Assembly: GCF_003576645.1 (NCBI RefSeq) | Contig: NC_044924.1 | Coordinates: 21,987,715-22,051,714 of the forward strand | Origin: Ipomoea triloba | Taxonomy: Eukaryota; Streptophyta; Magnoliopsida; Solanales; Convolvulaceae | Direction of reading: 5' to 3' | Length of the DNA: 64,000 bases | Shown here: positions 42,017 to 53,203 of the stretch, in pieces | How the letters are laid out: each line of letters begins with the position of its first letter | Position numbering within the stretch: position 1 is the first letter of the stretch | The notes under the pieces: model-generated | The model's input: only the letters and a program-made list of their open reading frames with translations | Told to the model about the DNA's origin: nothing | Database searches by the model: none | Made by a program: the position numbers and the translations under genes

Positions 42017-42831
42017 GTAGGTGTAATGATAAAACGAAGGGTCTATGACTCCCCGAGTGTCGATCTCGAAGGAGGGACGTAGAGCTGTGTCTATGCTATT
42101 ACTTTCAATCAATTGAATCATGTGATGCAACGAGTATGGATGGTGAATGTGGTGAATGGAATATGTGAAGTGCCAATGAACATGAGGTAATGAAAATCAA
42201 ACTGTAAGAGATAAGAAATAAGAAAATAAGGGATTGAATCGTGCTCGTCTATGTTGCATTCTCGTATGTCTCAACTAATGGACGAATGATGCAATGAGGT
42301 TGGCTATTCAAGAGTATATCATCTTAGTCCTTTTCCACCTTTGTGTACTAGGGCATCTTAGGCTTAGGAGTACCTTTTAGAAACCAAAAGCCCTAAGAGA
42401 CATTTTATCAAACACCTTAGCTACACACTTTCCTACTATTCCTAATCATGATGAATTCCATAGGATCTATGATTGCAAAAAGCTTCAACTCAACTCAAAT
42501 CAAAACTATGATAGAGTCAAGATCTCAATCTCTCAATAGATTGGCCAAATCTACACAAGATCTAATCAAAACAACAATCAATAGACAAGAATAGATTTTT
42601 CCAACATCAAGGCAATCAAATCCATAATAAGAAATATGATCTTCATACTAGCAACATAGCTTCACACAATCGAAGCCCTAGATTAAACTAGCCACACATA
42701 ATCAAGAATTCAACATCATAAGCTAATTCAATCCAAAAACAAGATATGTAAAATATATAAGATTAAAATAGAGATCACCTAGTAAATGAAATGTGTTCTT
42801 CAACCCAAGCTTCAAATCTTCATTGACAAGC
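42017..42831 (-). repeat. Gypsy LTR-derived sequence, inverted
   Basis: At about 42030-42075 the minus strand reads GACACTCGGGGAGTCATAGA and TTCGTTTTATCA, matching the 3' part of the Athila-like LTRs at 48413 and 52139 in opposite orientation. The rest of the stretch is AT-rich without frames. Confidence 0.5.
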
Positions 42832-43430
42832 ACTACAAAAAAACGTGTAAATAGCGACGGACAAATTCCGTCGCTAAATAGGAAAAATCCATCGCTAAAG
42901 GGTTTAGCGACGGATTAGCAACGGAATTAGTCCGTCGCTAAAATGCTCGTCGCTAGAGCATAGCGACGCAATTTTTTTCCGTCGCTAACTTAAGCAACAG
43001 ATATTTCCGTCACTAAACAAAAATAGCCCGTCGTTATTTTCCTCTCAACGACGATTTTATGACGAAATTTGCGAGGGAATAATGACAGAAAATTCCGTTG
43101 CTGAATGTAGTGACGGAAATTTCGTCGCTAAACTAACATAAACTCCGTCGCTAGTTTCCTACCACGGCGATCTATGACGAAATTTGTAAGGGAATTGCGA
43201 CAGAATTTTCCGTCGCTAAATAGAGTGTTAGAAATTCCTATAGCTAACATCCGTTGCTACATGCAACGACGGAAATATATGTCACTAATTTGTTTTTATT
43301 ATTTACAATGGATACAATTTAACTACAGGTTAGAGACAGAATTATATGTCACTAAATTTAGCAACGGATATACTCGTCACTATTTTGTCGTTATTCTTCA
43401 TTGTTATTAGGCATTTAGCTACGGATTTCC
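42832..43430. mobile_element. CACTA-like element end, second sequence family
   Basis: Begins CACTACAAAAAAACG and is filled with TAGCGACGGA / TCCGTCGCTA repeats in both orientations until about 43430. The motif differs from the GCGACGGAATT of the 17-kb element. The closing TTTTTTTGTAGTG is not seen, so the element is truncated or decayed. Confidence 0.65.
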
Positions 43431-44570
43431 TACGATAATGTAATTGTAAAATATATTATATTAAGAAATTCAAATCCAATAACAATAGCATTGTAAAGTT
43501 TAACATCGTTAGAAACAGTACGAAATATATTACTCTGTGATAAACATAATCTAATCGACTCCTAAGTTGATAGTCGATAGCATGTCATTGCATGTCCTCC
43601 ACCCAAACCATTGTCCCTTATATATATGTGGTACAAGTTTCTTGAGTCTACCCCACCATGCTAAAAATATGAAAAACAATGAGAGCAAAATAAGAGTATA
43701 GAAATTTTTTTCTAACGCAACAAAAATTACATGGTTACAGTTTTTTTGGCCCACAAGAATCACATATATAAAGTTTTTCTTTAGAAAGAATGAGAGAGCT
43801 TAAGCTCATTAACCTGATTTTCCATAAGACTTACTTGAATTTGAACAATAAAATTTATTTAAAAGAAAGAAAAGGCAGAGCAAAAAACATTGGCTATGGT
43901 TGGTGGATTTACCTTTGCAGCCCTGGTTGGGATTGACCAATTCTTACTATGGAACTGAATGGCACCTTGATTCTGTACGTGATTAACAGTATGGCATAAA
44001 GACAGACCAGGAATTTGATAGATAAACTGTAAACTCCCACAGAGAATCATAAAAGATCTGCAAACTTTTGGAAGTGGTCAATAGGAGATAATTGTTCATA
44101 TAACATGAACAAGAACAAAAGTGCTTGTAGGTATTGAATCATTCCTACTTTTTAAGAGACGCCGTATTAAAAGTGAGTAAAGACTAGAAACATTATTTTT
44201 AAAAAGAGGCAAAATGATGTTTCTAAAGCTTATTACCAGTGATGTTAAACTATCTCCTTGATGATTGACTTCTTGAATAAGATGATGATGCCACCTGCAT
44301 GAAAGACATTTATGACTTTTATTACTTTATCATGTCATTGTATCTGGTTCACATTTTGTTCCATATTGTTAAAACCAAGAGATAAAGTTTAGCCAGTGAA
44401 TTTTTTCTTTAATGAATAATAGTTTAATTCAAATACCAAAATTTAGTTATAATCTGAAATGTTGTCTACAAGTTTAAGGGTGTCTTGACATGCAAAATGA
44501 TGAAGTTAGTAAAAAGCGTGCCTAATATCTCTTTGGGCCCTTCTTTAGTAAATAACCTGCACTATTAAGT
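43431..44570 (-). other. Intergenic sequence with possible decayed exons
   Basis: On the minus strand a frame from 44050 to about 43914 (SLQFIYQIPGLSLCHTV ... WSIPTRAAK) starts just after TTTGCAG and is followed by GTAAATCC, as an exon would be. Another small block at 44233-44291 lies between TGCAG and GTAATAAG. No family is recognised and no longer gene model could be built. Confidence 0.22.
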
Positions 44571-45735
44571 TGATAAGCACCAAGAATAGTGTAAATTAAG
44601 GGTCAAAACTAGGATAGAATGCGAAGTTTTGCCACCCGCTTATAACAATCTCATGCATTTTAAGCTCAGATGTGATCAAAAACCTCTAACATAATTTTTA
44701 GGAGAAGTCTTGAAGTGTTGCTACAGATAAAAAAGGGATTCAAGGCCAAAACAGAGCAAAAAGCAAAGAAGCCGCCAAGCAGGAACCGCCCACGCAGCCA
44801 ACACGCTTGTGGATGGGCGTGGATCAATTCTAGTAGCTGTCCACGCCCTTCACCATGCGTGGTGATGGCGTGGTCTGGCCACAGGGGTCATTTCGGGATA
44901 TTTGGCTTCGGGTTGCCTATTTAAACCCTTTTTCGAAAAGATGAAAAAAACTTAGCAGCTATAGAATAGTTTTAGATCTGAAATTCCTTTAAGTTTTCTC
45001 CCCTCTTGGGGGAAAACTTCCTTTCCCTTAGAATAGATTCAAGAACAAGCTAGAAGGATAGAAGTTTCAAAACAAAATGTAATGGAACAATTCACCATGG
45101 ATGATAACTCTTCTCTTCAATATTTATTTTGCTTTCATGTTTTTTTTCTTTGAAACTTCCATTTCTTCTTCGTGTTTCTTTATTTTAATGCTAGCTTAGA
45201 TTAGATAGGGGATTGGTGGCCCCGGCCCGAAACTAACTATGTGGTTGAATTGCTAAAGACATTGTTTTAAAAATGTGAGCTTTATGATTCTTGGATGTGA
45301 ATACTTGTGTGGTTGATGTTTGATATGCTTTGTGCCTATGTGTGGTCACATTAGGTAGCAAAACCAGTGAGGATGTTTGATAAGGTGTTTGATAAAATTC
45401 CCCAACCGAATGAGGATGTGGGAGTCCAAGTGTGACGCCACTTGGTGAAGTACCATGAACTCCCTAGTCGAATCTAAATCATTTGCTTGCAAAACGACTA
45501 GATAGTAGACCACATAGGCTAGCCACGAGCCCTAATCTCCACCTTACCTTTTCCTTAAACACAACCATTTTAAACCTTCAAACTTTTGTACAAATGCCTT
45601 TGAGTCTAGTTAGTTCTTCCAACTCTTACCTCTTAATCTCCTGAATGTCAACACTAATTCGCTCCAATTTGTCATCCTTGAGAGACACGACACTTGGGGA
45701 CTTTTCCTCGTTTTACCACTTATCACACCTAACCG
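44571..45735 (+). repeat. Athila-like gypsy LTR, copy a (diverged)
   Basis: Begins TGATAAGCACCAAGAATAG and shares order with copy b: TTTTGCCACCC, GGCCAAAACAGAGCA, an ACGC/GCGT-rich patch, CCTATTTAAACCC (TATA-like), GATAGGGGATTGGTGGCCC, GAATGAGGATGTGGGAGTCC, GACACTTGGGGA. About 1.16 kb. No internal coding region follows. Confidence 0.65.
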
Positions 45736-46935
45736 CAAAATACTTCCTTCATGTAGCAAAAAATTTCCATGTTAGTCCAGACCATTATGTATGCATGGAG
45801 TATCTTGGTGAGGCATAGAATTAATGACATTTTTACCAGCATAGTGCAAAGAGGCACCCCCATGCCAGGAAAGATAGGTATCATTGTTATTTATATTATT
45901 CTTTATATTTATATTATTTTTTAATTAGTTAATGTGTCCAACCTACAACTTGTTCAAATAAAATTAATAATGTAGCAAGTTCTACATTAGTGTTATCTAT
46001 GTACATAATATGGCAAGCTCTAGGTTGCCGCTTACATAATATGATGTGGTAAGCTCTGTACTACCAACCATATTGCAAGGAAAGCCTTGCATTGCCATCC
46101 AAATTACATGGTAAGCTTCGCACTACCACATACAACAATAGTCACGATAATAAGTATATATTTAGAAAGGCATGGATTTTCGAGCCTATCTTCTATTTTA
46201 AAATTTTATATTTTAAATGATACTATAATGGCAAGCCCTTCTAATCATATGTTATATATTTAGATTACAAGAAATAATAGTCATGAGCTCCTAAGTATGG
46301 TGTTCTACACACCTAATTGTGACTCTACATAATCTTCAGGAGACAACTTTGGCGCTATGTGCACAAAATTGTAATCCAAACTACAACCGTCATTAAGGAT
46401 GCACTCCGAGTGTTATTGTTTTGACATGCCATTTGGTTTCACATGAATTAGTTTTCTACTTTCTTTCACTGACAAACATTTTGCAGCTCAGAAAATGGGG
46501 GGCATATGATGGATGGAATAATATTCCATTATGCTTTTAAGGGAAGTTGCAACTGCCAAGAAATAACCTTATATAAAGACTCAAGGATCATACCGAGAGT
46601 ACTAGAGACTCACTTCAAACTAAGAATAACTTTCTCTTATGTATAATATATCTTTATCCTTTTCACTCCATTGTAATGGATGCTTGTGTACATGTATTAT
46701 GCATTATACATAGTGGATCTCGGTGCCGGTGATTTTTATGGTTATGATTTCCACGTTATATCTTTGTGTCATACTTATTTATTCATTCCCCACAAACACT
46801 TAATATTATTCATCTTTTATTTATAGAGAAATCAATTTTCTCCCTCAAGTATGTATGTGTTATGATACTTGAATTGTTTTAAAATTTCTGATTGAACCTA
46901 CTTGATGGTTATGTATGTAGATATAACTGTATAGT
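45736..46935. repeat. Mixed LTR-type remnants
   Basis: 45985-46130 has diverged units with GGCAAGCTCT ... TTGCCG or GGTAAGCTCT ... CTACCA. 46550-46770 has ATATAAAGACTC (TATA-like), CATTGTAATGGATGC and GGATCTCGGTGCCGG with TTTCCACGTTA, the look of an LTR 3' part. Boundaries are unclear. Confidence 0.35.
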
Positions 46936-46978
46936 ATGTTATGCATTTGTCTCATTGTATTTTCAAGACACCTGGATG

Positions 46979-46998
46979 GATCTCTCTCTCTCTCTCTG
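46979..46998. repeat. (CT)n microsatellite
   Basis: About 9 CT units directly upstream of the EPSP synthase fragment. Confidence 0.8.
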
Positions 46999-47012
46999 AA
47001 CGAAGGGGATAT

Positions 47013-47215
47013 GATGCTAAATTTCCTGAGGTTCTTGAGAAAATGGGTGCTGAAGTTACCTTCACAGAGAGAAGTGTTACTATCAAAGGACCAGCGCGAC
47101 TCGTGGTTCTTCGAAAAAGAAACACTTACATGCCATTGATGTTAACATGAATAAAATGCCATGACCCTTGCTGTAGCCTGTAGTTGCACTTTTTTATGAT
47201 GATTCAACTGCCAAG
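47013..47215 (+). pseudogene. EPSP synthase (shikimate pathway) exon fragment
   Basis: The frame reads DAKFPEVLEKMGAEVTFTE, RSVTIKGPAR, then after a frameshift RKR-, HAIDVNMNKMP, MTLAV and, after another, VVALFYDDSTA. These match in order the plant 5-enolpyruvylshikimate-3-phosphate synthase segment that in the intact enzyme reads EVLEKMGA, TVKGPP, HLRAIDVNMNKMPD and VVAL. The enzyme joins shikimate-3-phosphate and PEP in plastids. Only about 60 of roughly 445 mature residues are present, with at least three indels and no neighbouring exons. It lies 34 bp before an Athila-like LTR, so it is a relic moved or stranded by transposons. Confidence 0.78.
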
Positions 47216-47248
47216 TGTGAAAGGAAGCCTTAAAATAAATAAAGGCAC

Positions 47249-48501
47249 TGATAAGCACCAAGAATAGTCTAATTTAAGGGTAAAAAATAGGATAGATTAG
47301 TGAAGTTTTGCCACCCATTTATAACAATTTCGTGCATTAAGACTCGGATGTGATAAAAAATCTCTAACACAACTTTAGAGAATGTTTTGAAGTTAATTCC
47401 GCAGATTGAAAAGGAATCCGAGGCCAAAACAGAGCAGAAAGCAAAGACGTAATCGAGCAGGAACCATCCACGCAACTATCACGCGTGTAGGTGGCGTGGA
47501 TCATTTTCAGAATGTATCCACGCCCGTGAAGGTGGCATGATCAGACCAGAAGGGCTATTTCGGGATTTTTTTCTTTTTGTTGCCTATTTAAACCCTTCTC
47601 CTAAAAAGAGGAGACGCCCTAGTTTTTTAGATCTGAAGTTCTGTTTGTTTTCTCCCCTCTTGGGGGAAATCTTCATTTCCTTAGATTAGATTGAAGAAAC
47701 CATGGTAGAAGGGTAGAAGATTGAAGGCAAATATGTAATAGAATCCATTCTCTATGGATGGTAACTCTTCTTTTCACCATCTATTTTGATTTCGTTTTAT
47801 TTGCTTCTAGATCTTCTATTGCTTTCTCTTATTTCTTTATTTTAATGTATGCTTAGAGTAGATAGGGGATTGGTGGCCCCGAAACTAGCTTTGTGGTTGA
47901 ATTGTTGAAGAAATTGCTTTAAAATGTGAGCTTGATGTTTTTGGATTTAAATGCTTGTGTGGTTGATGTTTGATTTGCTTTGTGCCTAAGTGTGGCCACA
48001 TTAGGTAACAAACCCTGTGAAAGTGAGTGTGTGCGCGATAGCGGCCTCTCTCGAGTCCAACTCATCAACATCCCCGCCCTTAGTCCAAAAGAAAGAGGCC
48101 CGGGAGGAGTGGTAGACAAGGTGTTCGATGAAATGCCCCAACCGAATGAGGATGTGGGAGTCCGAGTGTGACGCCACTCGGTGAAGTGCCGAGAACTCCC
48201 TAGTCGAATCTAAATCACTTGTTTGCAAAACCAATAGGATAGTAGACCGTGTATGCTAGCCATGAGCCCCAATCTCCATTTCACCTTTTCTTAAACCTAC
48301 CCATTTAAACCTTAAACTCTTGTACAAATGTCATCATGTTTTAGCCATTCCTGTAACTCTTTTCGTTCAACCTCCTAAATGCCAACATTGACTCAATTCC
48401 AAATCTGTCTTCCTTGAGAGATCGACACTCGGGGAGTCTTGACTCTTCGTTTTATCACCGTCATTACACCAACACCTCACCATATACACACAACCCGAAC
48501 A
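47249..48501 (+). repeat. Athila-like gypsy LTR, copy b
   Basis: Begins TGATAAGCACCAAG and ends CCCGAACA just before a primer-binding site. 1,253 bp. Contains CCTATTTAAACCC as a TATA-like box and the motif order shared with copy a. A second version starts within 51021-52222. Confidence 0.72.
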
Positions 48502-48504
48502 AAT

Positions 48505-48522
48505 TAGCGTCGTTGCCAGGGA
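48505..48522 (+). other. tRNA-Asp-type primer-binding site (degenerate)
   Basis: TAGCGTCGTTGCCAGGGA differs at three places from TGGCGCCGTTGCCGGGGA, the tRNA-Asp-complementary PBS used by Athila-type gypsy elements. It starts 3 bp after the LTR CA end. The repeat copy is at 52224-52241. Confidence 0.65.
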
Positions 48523-48566
48523 AGGCAAACGGTTTTGAGTTGTGTTTTGACATCTAGGAAGTTGAT

Positions 48567-49363
48567 TGATAAGTGCCAAAAGTAGCCGTGTTTTAGGGGT
48601 CATTTAGGTGTGAAATATGCTATATTAGATGTCCATTAGGCCTAAAAACATGCTAAGATAAGGTAATTTCATTGCATATAGGTCTAGGGACTAATTGTTT
48701 GTGTTTCAATATAATTTGCACAAATCTAAAATTTCGTAGGGCATTCCGGCGACATTTCAGTAAAACAGACGTAACCGGAGCTAGGAATGTCCGAATGAGG
48801 CGAAGCAAGTGGCTATGAAACCGTATCAACGAGAGCTACAACTTAGAAGAAGACAACAAAAGCAAATTTCACCACGCACGCCCACACGCGTGGTTGCGTA
48901 CTGGAATGCTCCCACGCATGCTCCACGCGTGGTGATGCGCGTGGACGCCACACAGCGCGAAATTTTTTAGGGACACTGCGGGATTTCGACTTCTGGACAA
49001 CTATTTAAACCCCCTCTTTCTCATTTTAGGGGGAGAGCTCTCCAACATTTTCAAAATTGATTTTCTCTCCATTTCTTCCCCTTTGGGGAGGAAAAACAAA
49101 CACATCCCCCTAGAATAAATTAGCTTAGAAGATGAAGAAGATGTAGATTCAAGATTTCCTTAGGTATAATACTCTTTTTTTTATTATAAAGATTGCTCCT
49201 TTAAGTTATTGCTTTGTTTAGTTTTGCTTTGTTGATCTTCGATTTGATAATGCTTGAGTAGATTAGTTGAGGGGTGTGTGTGCCCCATGTTAGATCCTAT
49301 GATTGATGCTTGAATTTTGTCATATGAATGTGAAAATGATGAAGTGAGTTTAGTCTTGTGTGG
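48567..49363 (+). repeat. Athila-like gypsy LTR, copy c (another subfamily, truncated)
   Basis: Begins TGATAAGTGCCAAAAG only 45 bp after the PBS of copy b. Has AACTATTTAAACCCC as TATA-like box and upstream a cluster of CACGCGTGG palindromes (48876-48950). It ends without CA where CACTA sequence begins at about 49364. Confidence 0.6.
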
Positions 49364-49496
49364 TTTAATTACGTCACCCATGTTGCGAAGAAAATTAATC
49401 CGTCGCCATATAGCGATCGATTTTGCGACCAACTAGCTTCCGTTGCCATATTGCAAAGGATAAGGCGACAGAATTTAATTCCGTCGCGAATATTGG
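49364..49496. mobile_element. CACTA element, left part of copy 3 (first assembly version)
   Basis: Matches 17545-17690 and 27060-27190 (ATTACGTCACCCATGTTGCG, GTCGCCATATAGCGA, TTTAATTCCGTCGCG). The leftmost CACTA sequence and terminus are missing and Athila LTR sequence lies there. It ends with ATTGG where the satellite-bearing LTR begins. Confidence 0.75.
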
Positions 49497-50254
49497 TGTA
49501 ACCCCTCGGTTTTTCCGACAAAGTTAAAGTTTGAAAAATATTTTTAAGCTATGACATTTATGAGATGATCTCTCGGTACTTCAGAAGGATTTTTATAAGT
49601 AAAACCCGTTATTAATAAGCTGCGATCTACGTACCGGTCACGAACCGTAAAATTTTTAAGGACGTATATACCATTCGAATTTTCCTAGAGAATGGATTAT
49701 TAAGTATCATACGATTAAGCCTGAACTTCTAGTTAGTTCAAGAAAATTTTAAATGGACTGTAAGGGGTAAATTGTTACGAACTCTGTACCTATATTTCGC
49801 GAGATACCGAAAAAATTCCCAATTTTGGTGATTTGCGACGGGATCATTTTTAGGATAATTTTGGTATTAGAATTTTCCCGAATTAAGTTATAATCCTCCG
49901 AGCATTCATCTGATTTAACCATAAACTGGCCAAAATAAGTTGTGATCTTCCTAGAGGCTCCATAGGGTATTGACAAGTGGCTTTTTTTAGGCATGTAGTT
50001 CTATAAGTGTAGAACCCGCATATAAAATTTCATAATGATCGGAGTAGTATAAGTACGGTTTTCGAATTTTTTTCCAAAACTGGTCCAGAGAGAAAAATAT
50101 TCTGGACAGCACACTGCCAAGGGCAAAAAGGGAAATTTCTGTGTTTATTCGTGGATCAAAATGACCAAAACTTTTTATGGACATCAAGTACTATAAGTTG
50201 GGGTTCTACCATAAAAATTTCAAGTGAAAAAGAGTTCGGGAACTATTTTTACCG
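49497..50254 (+). repeat. 5' part of the TGTAAC-type LTR (first assembly version)
   Basis: Begins TGTAACCCCTCGG. Same as 53204-53683 followed directly by 54370-54639; the 690 bp in between are absent here. Cut by an N run at 50255-50301. Confidence 0.75.
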
Positions 50255-50301
50255 NNNNNNNNNNNNNNNNNNNNNNNNNNNNNNNNNNNNNNNNNNNNNN
50301 N

Positions 50302-50630
50302 ATTCATACTGCAGAGCGAAGTCTATTCGCTGAGTGATGTGTGAGATTTTGTATGATTGATTCATACTGCAGAGCGAAGTCTATTCGCTGAGTGAATGGT
50401 GAGATTTTGTATGATTGATTCATACTGCAGAGCGAAGTCTATTAGCTGAGTGATGTGTGAGATTTTGTATGATTGATTCATACTGCAGAGCGAAGTCTAT
50501 TCGCTAAGTGAATGGTGAGATTTTGTATGATTGATTCATACTGCAGAGCGAAGTCTATTCGCTGAGTGAATGGTGAGATTTTGTATGATTGATTCATACT
50601 GCAAAGCGAAGTCTATTCGCTAAGTGAATG
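50302..50630 (+). repeat. 58-bp satellite, about 5.7 units, between gaps
   Basis: Same monomer as the array at 54951-57701. It sits between an N run and a single N, so its placement here is doubtful. Confidence 0.85.
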
Positions 50631-50631
50631 N

Positions 50632-50995
50632 ATTTCATAATGATCGGAGTAGTATAAGTACGGTTTTCGAATTTTTTTCCAAAACTGGTCCAGAGAGAAA
50701 AATATTCTGGACAGCACACTGCCAAGGGCAAAAAGGGAATTTTCTGTGTTTATTCGTGGATCAAAATGACCAAAACTTTTTATGGACATCAAGTACTATA
50801 AGTTGGGGTTCTACCACAAAAATTTCAAGTGAGAAAGAGTTCGGGAACTATTTTTACCGGCTCAATCTTTCAGACTGCGCCAACTGAAATTTCTGGCAGA
50901 TTTGGGTGGACGCGGACTCGTTTTCGACATGTTTTTGACCCGGTTTTTCCCCAATGTTTTTAACCCTGAGTGTTACGATGTTTTGAAAGCCTACG
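50632..50995 (+). repeat. LTR segment, third assembly version
   Basis: Nearly identical to 54414-54775 and to 50027-50254. It stops at a 25-base N run (50996-51020). Confidence 0.85.
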
Positions 50996-51020
50996 NNNNN
51001 NNNNNNNNNNNNNNNNNNNN

Positions 51021-53203
51021 AGATTAGTGAAGTTTTGCCACCCATTTATAACAATTTCGTGCATTAAGACTCGGATGTGATAAAAAATCTCTAACGCAAC
51101 TTTAGAGAATGTTTTGAAGTTAATTCGCAGATTGAAAAAGGAATCGAGGCCAAAACAGAGCAGAAAGCAAAGAAGCAATCGAGCAGAACCATCCACGCAA
51201 CATCACGCGTGTAGGTGGCGTGGATCATTCAGAATGTATCCACGCCCGTGAAGGTGGCATGATCAGGACCAGAAGGGCTATTTCGGGATTTTTTCTTTTT
51301 GTTGCCTATTTAAACCCTTCTCCTAAAAAGAGGAGACGCCCTAGTTTTTTAGATCTGAAGTTCTGTTTGTTTTCTCCCCTCTTGGGGAAATCTTCATTTC
51401 CTTAGATTAGATTGAAGAAACCATGGTAGAAGGGTAGAAGATTGAAGGCAAATATGTAATAGAATCCATTCTCTATGGATGGTAACTCTTCTTTTCACCA
51501 TCTATTTTGATTTCGTTTTATTTGCTTCTAGATCTTCTATTGCTTTCTCTTATTTCTTTATTTTAATGTATGCTTAGAGTAGATAGGGGATTGGTGGCCC
51601 GAAACTAGCTTTGTGGTTGAATTGTTGAAGAAATTGCTTTAAAATGTGAGCTTGATGTTTTTGGATTTAAATGCTTGTGTGGTTGATGTTTGATTTGCTT
51701 TGTGCCTAAGTGTGGCCACATTAGGTAACAAACCCTGTGAAAGTGAGTGTGTGCGCGATAGCGGCCTCTCTCGGAGTCCCAACTCATCAACATCCCCGCC
51801 CTTAGTCCAAAAGAAAGAGGCCCCGGGAGGAGGGTAGACAAGGTGTTCGATGAAATGCCCCAACCGAATGAGGATGTGGGAGTCCGAGTGTGACGCCACT
51901 CGGTGAAGTGCCGAGAACTCCCTAGTCGAATCTAAATCACTTGTTTGCAAAACCAATAGGATAGTAGACCGTGTATGCTAGCCATGAGCCCCAATCTCCA
52001 TTTCACCTTTTCTTAACCTACCCATTTAAACCTTAAACTCTTGTACAAATGTCATCATGTTTTAGCCATTCCTGTAACTCTTTTCGTTCAACCTCCTAAA
52101 TGCCAACATTGACTCAATTCCAAATCTGTCTTCCTTGAGAGATCGACACTCGGAGTCTTGACTCTTCGTTTTATCACCGTCATTACACCAACACCTCACC
52201 ATATACACACAACCCGAACAAATTAGCGTCGTTGCCAGGGAAGGCAAACGGTTTTGAGTTGTGTTTTGACATCTAGGAAGTTGATTGATAAGTGCCAAAA
52301 GTAGCCGTGTTTTAGGGGTCATTTAGGTGTGAAATATGCTATATTAGATGTCCATTAGGCCTAAAAACATGCTAAGATAAGGTAATTTCATTGCATATAG
52401 GTCTAGGGACTAATTGTTTGTGTTTTCAATATAATTTGCACAAATCTAAAATTTCGTAGGGCATTCCGGCGACATTTCAGTAAAACAGACGTAACCGGAG
52501 CTAGGAATGTCCGAATGAGGCGAAGCAAGTGGCTATGAAACCGTATCAACGAGAGCTACAACTTAGAAGAAGACAACAAAAGCAAATTTCACCACGCACG
52601 CCCACACGCGTGGTTGCGTACTGGAATGCTCCCACGCATGCTCCACGCGTGGTGATGCGCGTGGACGCCACACAGCGCGAAATTTTTTAGGGACACTGCG
52701 GGGATTTCGACTTCTGGACAACTATTTAAACCCCCTCTTTCTCATTTTAGGGGGAGAGCTCTCCAACATTTTCAAAATTGATTTCTCTCCATTTCTTCCC
52801 CTTTGGGGAGGAAAAACAAACACATCCCCTAGAATAAATTAGCTTAGAAGATGAAGAAGATGTAGATTCAAGATTTCCTTAGGTATAATACTCTTTTTTT
52901 TATTATAAAGATTGCTCCTTTAAGTTATTGCTTTGTTTAGTTTTGCTTTGTTGATCTTCGATTTGATAATGCTTGAGTAGATTAGTTGAGGGGTGTGTGT
53001 GCCCCATGTTAGACCCCCGCGATATGTCATATGAATGTGAAAATGATGAAGTGAGTTTAGTCTTGTGTGGTTTAATTACGTCACCCATGTTGCGAAGAAA
53101 ATTAATCCGTCGCCATATAGCGATCGATTTTGCGACCAACTAGCTTCCGTTGCCATATTGCAAAGGATAAGGCGACAGAATTTAATTCCGTCGCGAATAT
53201 TGG
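51021..53203 (+). repeat. Near-identical second version of 47292-49496
   Basis: Contains LTR b (partial), PBS, LTR c and the CACTA left part in the same order. Differences are mostly single-base indels in short homopolymers, giving 2,183 against 2,205 bp. It starts exactly at an N run. Probably the same locus assembled twice. Confidence 0.85.
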
